A DNA stretch of 31,720 nucleotides from Clostridia bacterium (GTDB lineage: Bacteria; Bacillota_A; Clostridia; Christensenellales; Aristaeellaceae): the NCBI GenBank assembly GCA_017412025.1, contig JAFQOY010000126.1, forward strand, positions 1-31,720. The letters run 5' to 3'. A program made the translations under genes and the position numbers. The notes below the pieces were generated by a model that saw only the letters and a list, made by a program, of their open reading frames with translations, was not told where the DNA came from and ran no database searches. This document shows, piece by piece, positions 14,569-22,524 of the stretch. Numbering within the stretch: the stretch's first letter is position 1; each line of letters begins with the position of its first letter.

Positions 14569-14642
14569 ACAATATGATCTTCTACGCAGCCGGAAGATGA
14601 CCACGGCCGGCGGCGGACGCTGGATGCGACCGGCCGCAGGGC

Positions 14643-14672
14643 TTGTCTTTATATCTTCACATATGATATAAT
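14643..14672 (+). promoter_or_regulatory. Promoter of the polysaccharide operon
   Basis: TTGTCT (14643-14648), an 18-bp spacer and a perfect TATAAT (14667-14672) preceded by TGA, an extended -10. It is the only good promoter seen before the long coupled gene run and lies 65 bases from the first ATG. Confidence 0.7.
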
Positions 14673-14736
14673 CTATCTTGGATGGGTATATGTCGCATTG
14701 TGCGGCTGTATACGCGAGTGTAAAGGAGGAAGCGCC

Positions 14737-15780
14737 ATGTGCCGCGTCAGCGTAATCGTGCCGGTTTATCAGGTGGAGGCGTATCTTGAAAAATGTCTTG
14801 ACAGCATTCTGGCGCAGACGTTTTCGGACTTTGAGCTGATTCTGGTCAACGACGGAACAAGGGACGGTTCAGCTGCGATCATGCAGAGCTATGCGGACAG
14901 GGATAACCGCGTCAGACAGGTTCATAAGGAGAACGGAGGACTCTCCTCTGCGCGAAACGCGGGGCTTGATATCGCCAGAGGCGAGTATATCGTCTTTGTC
15001 GATTCAGATGATTATATCGCGCCGACGTTGCTTGAGGATGCGGTTGCCGCAGCGGATGAAAGCGACGCAGAGCAGGTGCTCTACAATTATCGCCTGGTGA
15101 TTGACGGCGAAGAGAAGGAAGCGTATCTTCCGATTTGTGATGAAGTGATTGATCTTGAACGGTATGGGCTTGCTGATTACTTTTATCGCTACTGGATGCC
15201 GTACAGGCACGGACAGGAGGCCTGGAGCAAGCTTTACCGCCGCAGCGTGATTGAGGAAAACCATCTCCGGTTTGAGCCGAACGACGAGATATTCGCCGAG
15301 GATACGCTGTTTTCGGCGATGTATCTGATGCATACAAAGAAGATCGCTGCGCTCAGCAGGCCATACGTCTATTATGTGCAGCGGGGCGATTCGCTGATGG
15401 GCCTCAAGAAGCCGCAGCTGGCCAGAAGGCTGATGACGCTCGCCGTACGCATGTGGGCATATGCGCAGAAAACGGGGCGCTTTGACGAGATCCGCCATGT
15501 TCTGCCGGTGCTCGCCTATGACAAGCTGATCTGCAAGGGCATTCGCTTTGATCCCAGCACCAGCGACGTCTATGCGGCAATGCGGGCATACCGGGAGAAT
15601 GAGACGATGAAGCGCATGCTGCGCGCGCTGATTGCGCCTATGCCGCTTCTGATGTATACCCTCAAGACGCGCAAGGGCTTTTTTACCCAGATCCGCGGAA
15701 GGTTGTTTGCCCTTCGCTGGCTGCGCGGCGATGTGCAGGGCGCTGCTGCGCTCGTGCAGGGAAGAGAGGGCGGCGCGTGA
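14737..15780 (+). CDS. Glycosyltransferase family 2 (first of four)
   Basis: 347-aa GT-A fold enzyme that should transfer a sugar from a nucleotide sugar to a lipid-linked or surface glycan acceptor at the inner face of the membrane. The nucleotide-binding start is VSVIVPVYQVEAYLEKCLDS with VNDG at 37-40 (Asn where the other three have Asp). The motif HKENGGLSSARN is followed by the metal-binding DSDD (Asp89, Asp91, Asp92). A late EDTLFS motif resembles the GED motif in the sister enzymes. AAGGAGGA lies 6-7 bases before ATG 14737. It is the most diverged of the four tandem copies. Sugar and acceptor unknown. Confidence 0.93.
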   Translation: MCRVSVIVPVYQVEAYLEKCLDSILAQTFSDFELILVNDGTRDGSAAIMQSYADRDNRVRQVHKENGGLSSARNAGLDIARGEYIVFVDSDDYIAPTLLEDAVAAADESDAEQVLYNYRLVIDGEEKEAYLPICDEVIDLERYGLADYFYRYWMPYRHGQEAWSKLYRRSVIEENHLRFEPNDEIFAEDTLFSAMYLMHTKKIAALSRPYVYYVQRGDSLMGLKKPQLARRLMTLAVRMWAYAQKTGRFDEIRHVLPVLAYDKLICKGIRFDPSTSDVYAAMRAYRENETMKRMLRALIAPMPLLMYTLKTRKGFFTQIRGRLFALRWLRGDVQGAAALVQGREGGA

Positions 15781-16796
15781 AAATCAGTGTGATCATGCCG
15801 TGCTTTAACGGCGAAAGATATCTTGAGGACTGTCTTGATTCCGTTCTTGCTCAGACGACGCCGGACTTTGAGCTGATCGTCGTGGACGACGGATCGACGG
15901 ACCGTTCCCTTGGGATCATGGAGCGCTATGCCGCGCAGGATGCACGTATCAGGGTTTTGCATCAGGTAAACGGCGGCGTATCGGCCGCGCGTAATCTGGG
16001 GCTGGCGCATGCGCAGGGCGAGTGGTTAACATTTGTGGATTGCGACGACCTGCTGCCCGTCGATGCGTTTGAATCGCTTCTTGCAGGCGCGCGCGACGGC
16101 GTGGATATGGTCGTCGGCGCTCATGAGACGTTTGATGCGGACGGCAATACGCAGATTGAGATTCCGCACAGCCGGTGGATGGATCTGCGTGGGGAGAATA
16201 AGAAGCGCCGCGTCTGTCTGCGTCTGATCGAAGGGGACAGCATTCTCAACATCATGTGCAACAAGCTGCACAGACGCGCGCTGATTGAACGGGAGAGTAT
16301 CCGCCTGAATCCGTCGGTAAGGATTGCGGAGGATGCGCTGTTTAACCTGGAAGCGGCGCTTTGCGGCGGAGATACCGTCTATGTGAACAAAGTCACCTAT
16401 CGTTACAGGATGCACGGCGCGTCTGCTATGCACAGCCAGCGGCAGGGAGAACTGAAGCGGCATGCGCCATGGCTGCACGCGATGCGCGAGACGCTCACGC
16501 GCCGGGGTTTTATGGAGCAGTACTATGCCGCGTATCTTGACAGCGTTGTTCTTCGCCTGTATAAAGACGGCGGTGTGTCCGGCGTGCTCCGAGAATTCAG
16601 CAGCAGCGCCGGGCCGTTTCTGCCGGAACGCATGGATGTATTGAGCCTGACATTCGGCGGCCGCATGCTCTATGCTGCTGTGCGCGCGGGTATGTATCCC
16701 GCGCTGTATCCCTTTGTATATATCTGGCAGACTGCCGGGAGAAAGGCGGGAGAGGCGGCGTTCGCGCTCCGCGCCCAGAAGGAGAGACCCAAGTGA
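15777..16796 (+). CDS. Glycosyltransferase family 2 (second of four)
   Basis: 339-aa GT2 enzyme. It has VVDDGSTD (36-42), HQVNGGVSAARN and the metal motif DCDD (Asp88, Asp90, Asp91), then RIAEDALFNL and YRYRMHGASAMHS in the C-terminal half. The last two motifs recur in the next two genes, so copies two to four form a paralogue group. The start is GTG 15777, overlapping the previous stop as GTGA, with GAGAGGG about 7 bases upstream. A hydrophobic stretch near the C-terminus (YPALYPFVYIW) may touch the membrane. Substrate unknown. Confidence 0.93.
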   Translation: MKISVIMPCFNGERYLEDCLDSVLAQTTPDFELIVVDDGSTDRSLGIMERYAAQDARIRVLHQVNGGVSAARNLGLAHAQGEWLTFVDCDDLLPVDAFESLLAGARDGVDMVVGAHETFDADGNTQIEIPHSRWMDLRGENKKRRVCLRLIEGDSILNIMCNKLHRRALIERESIRLNPSVRIAEDALFNLEAALCGGDTVYVNKVTYRYRMHGASAMHSQRQGELKRHAPWLHAMRETLTRRGFMEQYYAAYLDSVVLRLYKDGGVSGVLREFSSSAGPFLPERMDVLSLTFGGRMLYAAVRAGMYPALYPFVYIWQTAGRKAGEAAFALRAQKERPK

Positions 16797-17731
16797 ATGA
16801 AAGAAAGCCGGTTGTGAGCGTTATCGTGCCCTGCTATCAGAGCGGGGCGACGGTGGAGCGGACGGTCAGGAGCATTCAGCAGCAGACGTTTCAGGACTGG
16901 GAGCTGATCGCGGTGGACGACGGCTCGCAGGACGATACGCTGTCCGTACTCCATCGTCTTGCGGCGAAGGAGCCGCGCATGCGCGTCATCCATCAGGCAA
17001 ACGGCGGCGTATCCAGCGCGCGCAATGCCGGGCAGGATGCTGCCGCAGGCGAGTGGATTACCTTCGTCGACGCCGACGATCATCTTCCTGAGCACGCGAT
17101 TGAGCGCCTGCTTGCCCTGACGGACGATGCCGTGGACATTGTCTGCGGCGCATACGATATGCATTATTTTGATGAGGATGGAAGGGTCGAAAAGCATACC
17201 TGCGCGAGCGGCGATCTTAAGACGGTGCTGGAGAGCCTGATCCGCGGCGACAGCGCGCTCAACAGCCCGTGCGCCCGGCTCTATCGCCTTAAAATGCTCA
17301 GGAAGCACGGCGTCCGTGCGCCGCTGGGCGTCAGAATCGGCGAGGACGTGCTGTATAATCTGGATGCGTTCATGGCTGCCCGCGCATGGCGGATGAGCGA
17401 TGAAACGGTATATCTTTACGAATTCGGCGGCAATTCAGCCATGCACAGGGCGAAAAACGACCGCTATGACAAAAACAGCGCGATGATTGAAGGGATCGGC
17501 CGTTTCCTTGAAAGGAACGATCTGTGTACGGCGCTGTTCAGGGCGCACATCGATATCTATGTGCGCATGCTGCGCGCCGACCTTGGCAGGGTGCGTGCTG
17601 CGCTGGCCCTGAGCCGCGATATGGTCGCCGCCATGACAAAGGGCGTCATCTTCAGCAGGCTCACCGCCAAGGAGAAACTGTATTATCTGGCGCTGCGCAT
17701 ATTGCCTGCGTCAAGCATCCTGCTGCCGTGA
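16793..17731 (+). CDS. Glycosyltransferase family 2 (third of four)
   Basis: 312-aa GT2 enzyme with IVPCYQSG, VDDGSQDD, HQANGGVSSARN and the metal motif DADD (Asp93, Asp95, Asp96). The paralogue motifs RIGEDVLYNL and YLYEFGGNSAMH follow. The start is GTG 16793, overlapping the previous stop (GTGA), with AAGGAGAG about 7 bases upstream; the ATG four bases later is in another frame. It ends 26 bases before the next ATG, the largest gap inside the operon up to this point. Confidence 0.93.
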   Translation: MNERKPVVSVIVPCYQSGATVERTVRSIQQQTFQDWELIAVDDGSQDDTLSVLHRLAAKEPRMRVIHQANGGVSSARNAGQDAAAGEWITFVDADDHLPEHAIERLLALTDDAVDIVCGAYDMHYFDEDGRVEKHTCASGDLKTVLESLIRGDSALNSPCARLYRLKMLRKHGVRAPLGVRIGEDVLYNLDAFMAARAWRMSDETVYLYEFGGNSAMHRAKNDRYDKNSAMIEGIGRFLERNDLCTALFRAHIDIYVRMLRADLGRVRAALALSRDMVAAMTKGVIFSRLTAKEKLYYLALRILPASSILLP

Positions 17732-17757
17732 GCGGCGCAGCGGAGGAGGGATTCGGG

Positions 17758-18744
17758 ATGGATGGACGCCGGATTGACGTCAGCGTGATTGTTCCGTGCT
17801 ACAATTCGCAGAAATATCTGAAGGACTGCCTTGACAGCCTGCAGGCTCAGCGTTCGCCGGAGATTGAAATGATCCTGATCGACGATGGATCGGCGGACGA
17901 AACAGGCAGGATGCTGGATGATTTTGCGGCGGCAGAGCCGCGCGCCAGGGTGGTGCACAAGGAGAATGGAGGCGTTTCCTCCGCGAGAAACCGGGGCATA
18001 GACCTCGCACGGGGGCGGTACATTGCGTTTCTGGATGCGGACGATACGCTCGCTCCCGGATGCCTGCAGATGCTTTTCGGCGCGGCAGAGTCCTCCGGCG
18101 CGCAGATTGTATCAGCCAAACATATGATTCTGGATATGGATGCAAACAGGCTCGTGCCCGTTGTAACGCCGGAGGTAGAGCAAAAGCCGTATGCCGTCGC
18201 GCGGGAGATCATCCACATGCACCGCATCTACAACAACATCTGGAACAAGCTCTACGACCGGCGGCTGTTTGATAGCGGCGCGCGGCTTGATCCGCAGGTG
18301 CGTATCGGCGAGGATGCGCTGCTGAACCTGCAGCTGTATCTGCATGCCGAAAAGACGCTGCACCTGGACAGCTATACCTATGTGTATCGCGTGCACGGCA
18401 TGTCTGCAATGGCGAGGATTGACGGCTACAGCGCGGCACACCAGCCGATGCTCAGGAGCATGAGCCGCATACTGTCGGCAGAGGGCGTCAAGGAAAGGTT
18501 TTTTGCCGACTTTCTGCAGAGCTGCATCTGGCGGGATGAAAAGGAAAGCGGCATCCGTGCGTCGATGAAGCGGTTTAACCGCAGGATCAGGCCGCTTGTG
18601 GTGGAATCCATTGACAAGGGACGCCTTGACGCGAGGAACAGAACGCTTTATGCCATGGTTCGCTCGGGTGTGTTCCCTGCGTTTTATGTGCTCATGCGCG
18701 TCAGAGAGAAGATCACAGGAAAAAGGTGGGGGATCAGACGATGA
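17758..18744 (+). CDS. Glycosyltransferase family 2 (fourth of four)
   Basis: 328-aa GT2 enzyme with IVPCYNSQKYLKDCLDSL, IDDGSADE, HKENGGVSSARN and DADD (Asp93, Asp95, Asp96), then RIGEDALLNL and YVYRVHGMSAMA. ATG 17758 is chosen because GGAGGAGGG lies 7 bases upstream and the GT2 domain begins at residue 8; the frame stays open further upstream inside the previous gene but has no domain content there. Its stop overlaps the pyruvyl transferase ATG (ATGA). Confidence 0.93.
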   Translation: MDGRRIDVSVIVPCYNSQKYLKDCLDSLQAQRSPEIEMILIDDGSADETGRMLDDFAAAEPRARVVHKENGGVSSARNRGIDLARGRYIAFLDADDTLAPGCLQMLFGAAESSGAQIVSAKHMILDMDANRLVPVVTPEVEQKPYAVAREIIHMHRIYNNIWNKLYDRRLFDSGARLDPQVRIGEDALLNLQLYLHAEKTLHLDSYTYVYRVHGMSAMARIDGYSAAHQPMLRSMSRILSAEGVKERFFADFLQSCIWRDEKESGIRASMKRFNRRIRPLVVESIDKGRLDARNRTLYAMVRSGVFPAFYVLMRVREKITGKRWGIRR

Positions 18745-19916
18745 AAGCCATCATGCTCTATAATCACGGCGGCTGTGAAAACCGCGGCTGCGAGGCGATA
18801 GTGCGCTCGACTTCGGCGCTCTTTGCGGATCATGCCTGCGTGTCTCTGGCGTCCGATCAGCGGGAGAAGGATGAAAAGGCTGGCCTTGAGCATGTCGGGC
18901 GCGTCGTCTCTTCGACGATTTCGCCGTACAGCCTGCGAAGGCTGATCAATTCCGTCGGCTTCAGGCTTGGCATGCCGCGCGAGAGTGAGGTCGCGCGCAG
19001 GTATTCGCCGGTCATCGATCTGGGAAAGCGCAGCGACGTCTGTCTTTCCATCGGCGGCGATACGTACTGCTATGGTCATCAGGAGCATCTGCAGGTGATC
19101 AACGGCCGCCTGCGCAGAGCGAAAAAACCGATGGTGCTCTGGGGCTGCTCGGTGGAGCCGGATCTGCTTGAAGGCGGTACGCTGGAGGATCTGAAAGCCT
19201 ATGATCTGATCGTCGCACGTGAATCCATCACGGCAGAGGCGATGGAGAAGGCCGGGCTTCCGGTCATGCGCTGGTGCGATCCGGCGTTTACGCTCAAGGC
19301 GCAGATGCTGCCCCTTCCTGCGCAGTGGCGCGAGGGGCATACGGTCGGCGTCAACGTAAGCCCGCTGATCCTGCACTGTGCAAAGGACGGCGCTAAGGCG
19401 CTTGACGCGTTTGAAGGGCTTGTCCGTCATATTCTTGAAAGCAGCGAAAGCGCTGTGGCGCTCATTCCGCACGTGATCTGGCCGCACGACAATGATCTTG
19501 ACGCACTTGGCGCGATCAAGGCGCGCTTTGCCGGAGAGGATCGCGTGTTTATGCTCGATCATACGCTGACGTCTGAGCAGATCAAGGGCTATATTGCAAG
19601 GCTCAGCGCGCTTGTGACGGCCAGGACGCATGCGTCCATCGCCGGATATTCAAGCGCCGTGCCGACGCTGGTGATCGGCTACTCTGTCAAGGCGAGAGGC
19701 ATTGCGCGCGATCTGTTCGGCAGTGAGGAAGGCCATCTGATTCCGGTGCAGGAGCTTGCGTGCGCACAGCAGCTGATCGACTGCTACGATGCGATGATGG
19801 GCAGAGCGCAGGAGGAGCGCGATTTCCTTCGCAAAAGGCTGCCTGTATATATGGATGGAAAGGAAAATGTGATTGACGCTGTCATGGCGCTGGCCAGGCA
19901 GGGGAGGACAAAATGA
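18741..19916 (+). CDS. Polysaccharide pyruvyl transferase family protein
   Basis: 391-aa protein of the CsaB/WcaK family, whose members transfer pyruvate from phosphoenolpyruvate to a sugar of an exopolysaccharide or wall polymer, forming an acidic ketal. Family features are the N-terminal NHGGCENRGCEAIVRS, SIGGDTYCYG in the middle (the G-G-D motif), VARESIT, and near the C-terminus TARTHASIAGYSSAVPTLVIGYSVKARGI. The 4-base overlaps on both sides tie it to the fourth glycosyltransferase and the iron-sulfur protein. A pyruvate decoration would give the glycan negative charge. The exact acceptor is not visible. Confidence 0.9.
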   Translation: MKAIMLYNHGGCENRGCEAIVRSTSALFADHACVSLASDQREKDEKAGLEHVGRVVSSTISPYSLRRLINSVGFRLGMPRESEVARRYSPVIDLGKRSDVCLSIGGDTYCYGHQEHLQVINGRLRRAKKPMVLWGCSVEPDLLEGGTLEDLKAYDLIVARESITAEAMEKAGLPVMRWCDPAFTLKAQMLPLPAQWREGHTVGVNVSPLILHCAKDGAKALDAFEGLVRHILESSESAVALIPHVIWPHDNDLDALGAIKARFAGEDRVFMLDHTLTSEQIKGYIARLSALVTARTHASIAGYSSAVPTLVIGYSVKARGIARDLFGSEEGHLIPVQELACAQQLIDCYDAMMGRAQEERDFLRKRLPVYMDGKENVIDAVMALARQGRTK

Positions 19917-21103
19917 GAACGACGGTCAGAGCAAACAAGGCCGAATGCACAGGCTGCGGAGCATGCGCAAGTATCTGTCCCAAAGGCGCCATCACCATGA
20001 AGCCGGATGAAGAGGGTTTCCTTTACCCGGCGGTGGATGCTTCGCTGTGCATCGAATGCGACGCATGCGAAAAGCGCTGCCCTGTCGGGAAAGAGCTGCC
20101 GCAGAGTCATATGCGCGCCATGGGCGCCCAGAATAAAGATGAAGAAATCCGCAGGCAGTCGTCCTCCGGCGGCGTGTTCACCGCGCTGGCTCAGGAAATG
20201 TTTGCCCGGGGCGGCGTCGTTTTTGGCGCTGCGTTTGATGAAAAGCTCCATCTGGAGCATATCGGTGCGATGAATGAAGGCGAACTTGCGCCGATGCGCG
20301 GCTCCAAATATGTGCAGAGCAGCGCTGCAGAGGCGATCAGTCATGCCGTCTCGCTGCTTGGCAAAGGCATTCCTGTACTCTTTTCAGGCACGCCCTGCCA
20401 GGTGGCGGGCATGAAAGCCGCTGCCGGGAGCAGGCGGGAAGAAAACCTGCTGACGGTGGATTTCGTCTGCCATGGCGTTCCGTCGCCGGGTGTATTTGCT
20501 TCTTATATAAGTGAACTGGAGAAAAAGCACGGGAAGCGCGTCACGGCGTATACGTTCCGCGATAAGCGAAACGGCTGGAAGGATTTTTCCGCTGTCGCGA
20601 CGTTTGAGGATGGCAGCGAGCATGCAGGCGGACAGAAGGATGAGCCGTATCTCTACGGCTTTCTGCAGAATCTGTATCTGCGTCCGTCCTGCGCGCAGTG
20701 CGACGCGCTGCGCGGCAACCGCCATCTTTCGGATATCACCATCGCCGATCTCTGGGGCGCGCAGGAAATCTGCCCGCAGCATGACGACGATACCGGGCTC
20801 TCGCTTGTTCTGGTGCATACCAGGAAGGGACAGGATGCGCTTGAGCGCGTGAAGAGCAGACTCCATAGCTTCAGCGTATTGGATCTGCAGAAGATGCTCC
20901 GCTATAATCCGAGCATTGAGCATACGGCAAAGGCGCATGAGAAGCGCCGTGCATTCTTTGCCCGCTACCGGAAAAAGGGTTTTGAAAGCGAACGCGTCTT
21001 GAAGCTTCTTGCCGGGCCGGGGCTGGCGGAGCGGATTGTACGCCGTATCGCCCATCTGCCCTGGGGGCTGGCCCGCCGTATCCGTGCGCTGTTTAACCGC
21101 TAA
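19913..21103 (+). CDS. Ferredoxin-type iron-sulfur protein with FrhB/FdhB (F420 hydrogenase beta subunit-like) domains
   Basis: 396-aa protein. The N-terminus carries two complete 4Fe-4S motifs: Cys12, 15, 18, 22 and Cys46, 49, 52, 56, each followed by Pro. FrhB/FdhB N- and C-terminal domains follow, with SSSGGVFTALA, GTPCQVAGM, VCHGVPSPGVF and CDALRGNRHLSDITIADLWG. In methanogens such domains bind flavin and transfer electrons to F420, but homologues in capsule clusters beside pyruvyl transferases have no settled function. Here the gene overlaps the pyruvyl transferase by 4 bases (ATGA) and the MATE gene by 1 (TAATG), which supports a redox step in glycan synthesis rather than energy metabolism. 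That is inference. Confidence 0.9.
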   Translation: MRTTVRANKAECTGCGACASICPKGAITMKPDEEGFLYPAVDASLCIECDACEKRCPVGKELPQSHMRAMGAQNKDEEIRRQSSSGGVFTALAQEMFARGGVVFGAAFDEKLHLEHIGAMNEGELAPMRGSKYVQSSAAEAISHAVSLLGKGIPVLFSGTPCQVAGMKAAAGSRREENLLTVDFVCHGVPSPGVFASYISELEKKHGKRVTAYTFRDKRNGWKDFSAVATFEDGSEHAGGQKDEPYLYGFLQNLYLRPSCAQCDALRGNRHLSDITIADLWGAQEICPQHDDDTGLSLVLVHTRKGQDALERVKSRLHSFSVLDLQKMLRYNPSIEHTAKAHEKRRAFFARYRKKGFESERVLKLLAGPGLAERIVRRIAHLPWGLARRIRALFNR

Positions 21104-22521
21104 TGACTTTATGCGCTCAGGCGCATCCACAGCATATTATGAGAAAACATACATTTTCTTCCCGTCCTGACGTCAACGGCATCACGCAGGGCGTCATATG
21201 GAAGCAGCTGCTGCTTTTCTTCTTCCCGATCGTGATGGGCACGTTCTTTCAGCAGCTGTACAATACGGCGGATGCGATCATCGTCGGCAAGTTTGTCGGC
21301 AAGCAGGCGCTCGCCGCTGTCGGCGGCTCTACGGGCACGCTGATCAATCTTCTGGTTGGTTTCTTCGTGGGCCTTGCCTCCGGCGCGTCGGTGATCATCG
21401 CCCAGCTCTACGGCGCAAGGCATGTTGAGGACGTTTCCCGCGCGGTGCATACGACCATCGTGCTTGCGCTGGTCAGCGGCGCGGGTCTGACGGTCTTCGG
21501 TCTTCTGTTTTCTGAGAAGATTCTGGCTTTGATGGGCACGCCGCAGGACGTTATGGCCTATGCAGTCCCATATCTGCGCGTGTATTTCGTCGGCATGATT
21601 GCCCAGCTTGTGTACAATATCGGCTCCGGCATTCTGCGCGCGGTCGGCGATTCCAGACGGCCGATGCTGTTTCTGATCTGCGCGGCGATGACCAATATCG
21701 TTCTGGACGTCATCCTCGTCCTGGGCATGAATCTGGGCGTCGTCGGCGCAGCGATTGCAACGGTTGCCTCCCAGGTGCTCAGCGCAGCGCTGATCCTCAT
21801 TGCGCTCAGGCATGGCCCGCTTACTTACAGGCTGTATTTCAGAAAGCTGCGCTTTCATGCGGATATGCTCATGCGCATTGTTCGCATCGGTCTTCCGGCA
21901 GGTCTGCAGTCGGTGATGTATTCGCTTTCCAATATCATCATCCAGGCCAGCGTCAACGGGTTTGGCACAGACGTGATGGCGGCATGGACGGCGTATGGCA
22001 AAATTGACGGTCTGTACTGGATGATGATCAGCGCATTCGGTGTGTCGATCACCACGTTTGCCGGGCAGAACTTCGGCGCAGGCCAGTATGACCGCATGCG
22101 CCGCAGCGTGCGCGTGTGCCTGGGCATGGCTGCGAGCGTTACCGTCATGATGAGCGCATTGATTCTTGCCTTTGGCCGTCCGATGCTCTCGCTCTTTGCG
22201 GATGATCCGTATGTGCTTGATACGGGCATGACCATCATCCGTACAATCGTTCCGTGGTGGATCATGTATCTGTGCATCGAGGTGCTGTCCGGCGCGATGC
22301 GCGGCGCAGGCGACTCGCTCGTTCCGACGATCCTGACGCTCAGCGGCATCTGCCTCATCCGCGTATTCTGGGTGATGGTGATCGTACCTGCGCGTCATGA
22401 GCTTTCCGTACTGCTGAGCAGTTATCCGCTGACGTGGACGGTGACCTCCTCGCTGTTTATTGCGTATTATCTGCGCGGCCGGTGGCTGAAGCGCTGCATT
22501 GCCCGGCGCGGCGTGCAATAA
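21103..22521 (+). CDS. MATE family transporter (MOP superfamily)
   Basis: 472-aa polytopic membrane protein with about 12 hydrophobic segments. The family signature is FPIVMGTFFQQLYNTADAIIVGKFVG, with ASGASVIIAQLYGA and a second-half repeat around AFGVSITTFAGQNFGAGQ. MATE proteins usually export drugs or metabolites by cation antiport. Its place in a glycan operon lacking any other flippase suggests it may export the lipid-linked product; the related flippases Wzx/MurJ belong to the same superfamily. ATG 21103 overlaps the previous stop (TAATG). ATG 21139 is a possible alternative start, and neither has a good Shine-Dalgarno sequence. Confidence 0.9.
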   Translation: MTLCAQAHPQHIMRKHTFSSRPDVNGITQGVIWKQLLLFFFPIVMGTFFQQLYNTADAIIVGKFVGKQALAAVGGSTGTLINLLVGFFVGLASGASVIIAQLYGARHVEDVSRAVHTTIVLALVSGAGLTVFGLLFSEKILALMGTPQDVMAYAVPYLRVYFVGMIAQLVYNIGSGILRAVGDSRRPMLFLICAAMTNIVLDVILVLGMNLGVVGAAIATVASQVLSAALILIALRHGPLTYRLYFRKLRFHADMLMRIVRIGLPAGLQSVMYSLSNIIIQASVNGFGTDVMAAWTAYGKIDGLYWMMISAFGVSITTFAGQNFGAGQYDRMRRSVRVCLGMAASVTVMMSALILAFGRPMLSLFADDPYVLDTGMTIIRTIVPWWIMYLCIEVLSGAMRGAGDSLVPTILTLSGICLIRVFWVMVIVPARHELSVLLSSYPLTWTVTSSLFIAYYLRGRWLKRCIARRGVQ

Positions 22522-22524
22522 AGG

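Larger units (their letters stand above)
14413..14736. other. Divergent control region between the BMP gene and the glycosyltransferase operon
   Basis: This 324-bp gap has no gene. From left to right it holds the BMP leader with its Shine-Dalgarno sequence, the BMP promoter and its upstream sites (14489-14568), an AT-rich stretch with TATAAT at 14544-14549 on the plus strand but no matching -35, a GC-rich segment whose CGGCCGG (14604-14610) could pair with CCGGCCG (14630-14636), and the glycosyltransferase promoter (14643-14672) and leader. Confidence 0.7.

Noticed and set aside
19913..21103. Annotation as a methanogen-type F420 hydrogenase subunit
   Set aside because: No hydrogenase or F420 genes nearby; the gene is embedded in and overlaps glycan genes.
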